A stretch of 64,000 bases of DNA from Ptiloglossa arizonensis (Eukaryota > Arthropoda > Insecta > Hymenoptera > Colletidae): NCBI RefSeq assembly GCF_051014685.1, contig NW_027478716.1, positions 62,001 to 126,000 on the forward strand, in the 5' to 3' direction. Made by a program: the position numbers and the translations under genes. Shown one piece after another: positions 60,723 through 64,000 of this stretch. The notes under the pieces are model-generated. The model was given only the letters and a program-made list of their open reading frames with translations. It did not search any database and was not told the DNA's origin. Numbering within the stretch: position 1 is the stretch's first letter; every line of letters begins with the position of its first letter.

Positions 60723-62997
60723 TACTTTCAAACTGCCATATCTCGCGAACGGATTGACCGATCCGCAAAATTTCTGTTGCATCTGAAAGTAGAAACTCGC
60801 CCGATTAAAACGGTATGCGCAGTTTTCCCCTAGGCCGTTCCAGTTATTCGTTTCGAGCATCAGAACTGCGAAAATTTTGATTTTCTCAAGCGTTTCTTAC
60901 CTCCAAAATGCCATATCTCGCGAACGAATTGACCAAACCGCAAAATTTCTGTTGCATCTGAAAGTAGAAACTCGCCCGATTACAACGGTAGGTGTAGTTT
61001 TCCCCTAGGCCGTTCTAGTTATTCGTTTCGAGCATCAGAACTGCGAAAATTTTGAGTTTCTTAAGCGTTTCTTATCTCCAAACTGCCATATCTCGCGAAC
61101 GGATTGATCAATCCGCAAAATTTCTGTTGCATCTGAAAGTAGACACTCGCCCGATTACAACGGTATGCGCACTTTTCCCCTAGGCTGTTCTAGTTATTCG
61201 TTTCAAGCATCAGAACTGCGCAAATTTTGAGTTTCTCAAGCGTTTCTTACCTTCAAACTGCCATATCTCGCGAACGGATTGACCGATCCGCAAAATTTCT
61301 GTTGCATCTGAAAGTAGAAACTCGCCCGATTAAAACGGTATGCGCACTTTTCCCCTAGGCCGTTCTAGTTATTCGTTTCGAGCATCAGAACTGCCAAAAT
61401 TTTCAGTTTCTCAAGCGTTTCTTACATCCAAACTGCCATATCTCGCGAACGGATTGACCAATCCGCAAAATTTCTGTTGCATCTGAAAGTAGAAACTCGC
61501 CCGATTACAACGGTAGGTGTAGTTCTCCCCTAGGCCGTTCCAGTTATTCGTTTCGAGCATCAGAACTGCGAAAATTTTGAGTTTCTCAAGCGTTTCTTAC
61601 CTCCAAACTGCCATATCTCGCGAACGGATTGACCAATCCGCAAAATTTCTGTTGCATCTGAAAGTAGAAACTCGCCCGATTACAACGGTATGCCCACTTT
61701 TCCCCTAGGCCGTTCTAGTTATTCGTTTCGAGCATCAGAACTGCGAAAATTTTGAGTTTCTCAAGCGTTTCTTACATCCAAACGGCCATATCTCGCGAAC
61801 GGATTGACCAATCCGCAAAATTTCTGTTTCATTTGAAAGTAGAAACTCGCCCGATTACAACGGTATGCGCACTTTTCCCCTGGGCCGTTCTAGTTATTCG
61901 TTTCGAGCATCAGAACTGCGAAAATTTTGAGTTTCTCAAGCGTTTCTTACCTTCAAACTGCCATATCTCGCGAACGGATTGACCGATCCGCAAAATTTCT
62001 GTTGCATCTGAAAGTAGAAACTCGCCCGATTAAAACGGTATGCGCAGTTTTCCCCTAGGCCGTTCCAGTTATTCGTTTCGAGCATCAGAACTGCGAAAAT
62101 TTTGAGTTTCTCAAGCGTTTCTTACCTCCAAAATGCCATATCTCGCGAACGATTTGACCAAACCGCAAAATTTCTGTTGCATCTGAAAGTAGAAACTCGC
62201 CCGATTTCAACGGTAGGTGTAGTTTTCCCCTAGGCCGTTCTAGTTATTCGTTTCGAGCATCAGAACTGCGAAAATTTTGAGTTTCTCAAGCGTTTCTTAT
62301 CTCCAAACTGCCATATCTCGCGAACGGATTGATCAATCCGCAAAATTTCTGTTGCATCTGAAAGTAGACACTCGCCCGATTACAACGGTATGCGCACTTT
62401 TCCCCTAGGCTGTTCTAGTTATTCGTTTCAAGCATCAGAACTGCGCAAATTTTGAGTTTCTCAAGCGTTTCTTACCTTCAAACTGCCATATCTCGCGAAC
62501 GGATTGACCGATCCGCAAAATTTCTGTTGCATCTGAAAGTAGAAACTCGCCCGATTAAAACGGTATGCGCACTTTTCCCCTAGGCCGTTCTAGTTATTCG
62601 TTTCGAGCATCAGAACTGCCAAAATTTTCAGTTTCTCAAGCGTTTCTTACATCCAAACTGCCATATCTCGCGAACGGATTGACCAATCCGCAAAATTTCT
62701 GTTGCATCTGAAAGTAGAAACTCGCCCGATTACAACGGTAGGTGTAGTTCTCCCCTAGGCCGTTCCAGTTATTCGTTTCGAGCATCAGAACTGCGAAAAT
62801 TTTGAGTTTCTCAACTGTTTCTTACATCCAAACTGCCATATCTCGCGAACGGATTGACCAATCCGCAAAATTTCCGTTGCATCTGAAAGTAGAAACTCGC
62901 CCGATTACAACGGTAGGTGTAGTTTTCCCCTAGGCCGTTACAGTTATTCGTTTCGAGCATCAGAACTGCGAAAATTTTGAGTTTCTCAAGCGTTTCT
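60723..62997 (+). repeat. 13-monomer HOR, copy 3 (2275 bp)
   Basis: All thirteen monomer types are in order, with GATTTTCTC near 60880, GCCCAC at 61598, CCCTGGGCC at 61773, TCAACTG at 62811 and TTTCCGTTGC at about 62873. The second monomer has GTTTCTTAAGCG (about 61058), shared with the next copy at about 63333 but absent from copies 1 and 2. The next unit starts directly at 62998 without an insertion. Confidence 0.87.
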
Positions 62998-64000
62998 TAC
63001 TTTCAAACTGCCATATCTCGCGAACGGATTGACCGATCCGCAAAATTTCTGTTGCATCTGAAAGTAGAAACTCGCCCGATTAAAACGGTATGCGCAGTTT
63101 TCCCCTAGGCCGTTCCAGTTATTCGTTTCGAGCATCAGAACTGCGAAAATTTTGATTTTCTCAAGCGTTTCTTACCTCCAAAATGCCATATCTCGCGAAC
63201 GAATTGACCAAACCGCAAAATTTCTGTTGCATCTGAAAGTAGAAACTCGCCCGATTACAACGGTAGGTGTAGTTTTCCCCTAGGCCGTTCTAGTTATTCG
63301 TTTCGAGCATCAGAACTGCGAAAATTTTGAGTTTCTTAAGCGTTTCTTATCTCCAAACTGCCATATCTCGCGAACGGATTGATCAATGCGCAAAATTTCT
63401 GTTGCATCTGAAAGTAGACACTCGCCCGATTACAACGGTATGCGCACTTTTCCCCTAGGCTGTTCTAGTTATTCGTTTCAAGCATCAGAACTGCGCAAAT
63501 TTTGAGTTTCTCAAGCGTTTCTTACCTTCAAACTGCCATATCTCGCGAACGGATTGACCGATCCGCAAAATTTCTGTTGCATCTGAAAGTAGAAACTCGC
63601 CCGATTAAAACGGTATGCGCACTTTTCCCCTAGGCCGTTCTAGTTATTCGTTTCGAGCATCAGAACTGCCAAAATTTTCAGTTTCTCAAGCGTTTCTTAC
63701 ATCCAAACTGCCATATCTCGCGAACGGATTGACCAATCCGCAAAATTTCTGTTGCATCTGAAAGTAGAAACTCGCCCGATTACAACGGTAGGTGTAGTTT
63801 TCCCCTAGGCCGTTCTAGTTATTCGTTTCGAGCATCAGAACTGCGAAAATTTTGAGTTTCTCAAGCGTTTCTTATCTCCAAACTGCCATATCTCGCGAAC
63901 GGATTGATCAATCCGCAAAATTTCTGTTGCATCTGAAAGTAGACACTCGCCCGATTACAACGGTATGCGCACTTTTCCCCTAGGCTGTTCTAGTTATTCG
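62998..64000 (+). repeat. Start of 13-monomer HOR copy 4, disrupted, to window edge
   Basis: The first four monomers follow the HOR (TACTTTC/GATTTTCTC; CAAAATGCC with CTTAAGCG; palindrome with GGCTGTTC and TCAATGCG; GCCAAAATTTTCAG). The fifth (63698) is a hybrid whose back half is the GTAGGTGTAGTTTT/GTTCTAG type, and the next monomer returns to the palindrome type at 63873. The HOR order is therefore broken again by a recombinant monomer. The last monomer is cut at 64000. Confidence 0.8.

Larger units (their letters stand above)
1..64000 (+). repeat. 175-bp satellite DNA array (whole window)
   Basis: The whole window is a head-to-tail array of one 175-bp monomer, about 366 copies, the last one cut at the window edge (63873-64000). 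Landmarks such as TCGCGAACGG, CCTAGGCCGTT and CTCAAGCGTTTCT recur every 175 bp. The register holds exactly from 1 to about 37.2 kb, shifts by -1 there, moves to a net -3 between 45.15 and 46.58 kb, and then holds to the end. I saw no inverted monomer and no foreign insert. Size and HOR organisation fit a centromeric or pericentromeric satellite; that role is inferred, since no kinetochore or chromatin data are in the sequence. I do not recognise the family and cannot name the species. Confidence 0.98.

Noticed and set aside
1..64000. CRISPR array
   Set aside because: The units are contiguous 175-bp monomers without the 25-40 bp repeat and unique-spacer pattern, and there are no cas genes.
1..64000. 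5S rDNA or other tandem RNA gene cluster
   Set aside because: I found no 5S internal promoter elements, no tRNA A/B boxes in the right spacing and no terminal T-run following a conserved transcript unit.
1..64000. Transposon or retrotransposon insertion in the array
   Set aside because: The 175-bp phase is unbroken apart from seven one-base changes, so no insert of unique sequence is present.
1..64000. Assignment to a named plant or animal satellite family
   Set aside because: I compared the monomer from memory with well-known centromere repeats and saw no convincing match. A database search would decide; no name is given without it.

Overview
The window is one uninterrupted tandem array of a 175-bp satellite. 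All monomers lie head-to-tail in one orientation, about 366 copies from base 1 to base 64000. I find no gene, RNA gene, transposon, CRISPR array or unique sequence. A tens-of-kb array with higher-order repeats (HORs) points to a eukaryotic centromeric or pericentromeric satellite from a long-read assembly. The species cannot be read from the sequence. The monomer is about 44.6% GC and unusually CpG-rich: 15 CpG in the first monomer against about 8.6 expected.

Layout. 1-4.3 kb holds nested 8- and 7-monomer repeats of a left-hand monomer family. About 4.3-17.6 kb is segment A, and about 17.6-28.8 kb is a near-identical tandem copy, segment B. The offset is 13,300 bp (76 monomers), falling to 11,900 and then 11,375 bp because B lacks blocks of exactly 8 and 3 monomers. 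Each segment runs from left-family into right-family monomers, so the order is left, right, left, right. 28.8-39.7 kb is a right-family mosaic with a 4-monomer duplication (28.2-29.6 kb) and a 15-monomer-offset duplication (32.2-36.7 kb). 39.7-45.15 kb is a regular HOR of 7, 10, 7 and 7 monomers. 45.15-46.58 kb carries six single-base length changes, against one in the rest of the window. 46.6-54.8 kb is a right-family mosaic with a displaced island of the 7-monomer HOR at 52-53.9 kb. 54.8-64 kb holds three complete copies of a 13-monomer (2275-bp) HOR, separated by 3- and 5-monomer insertions, and the start of a fourth.

Nothing here works as a gene set. What is informative is the record of unequal exchange, local conversion and duplication, plus a dyad-symmetry element in the monomer that becomes a perfect 16- to 18-bp palindrome in one subfamily. 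Short reading frames recur only because the monomer recurs. All comparisons were by eye, so substitution counts are minimum estimates.
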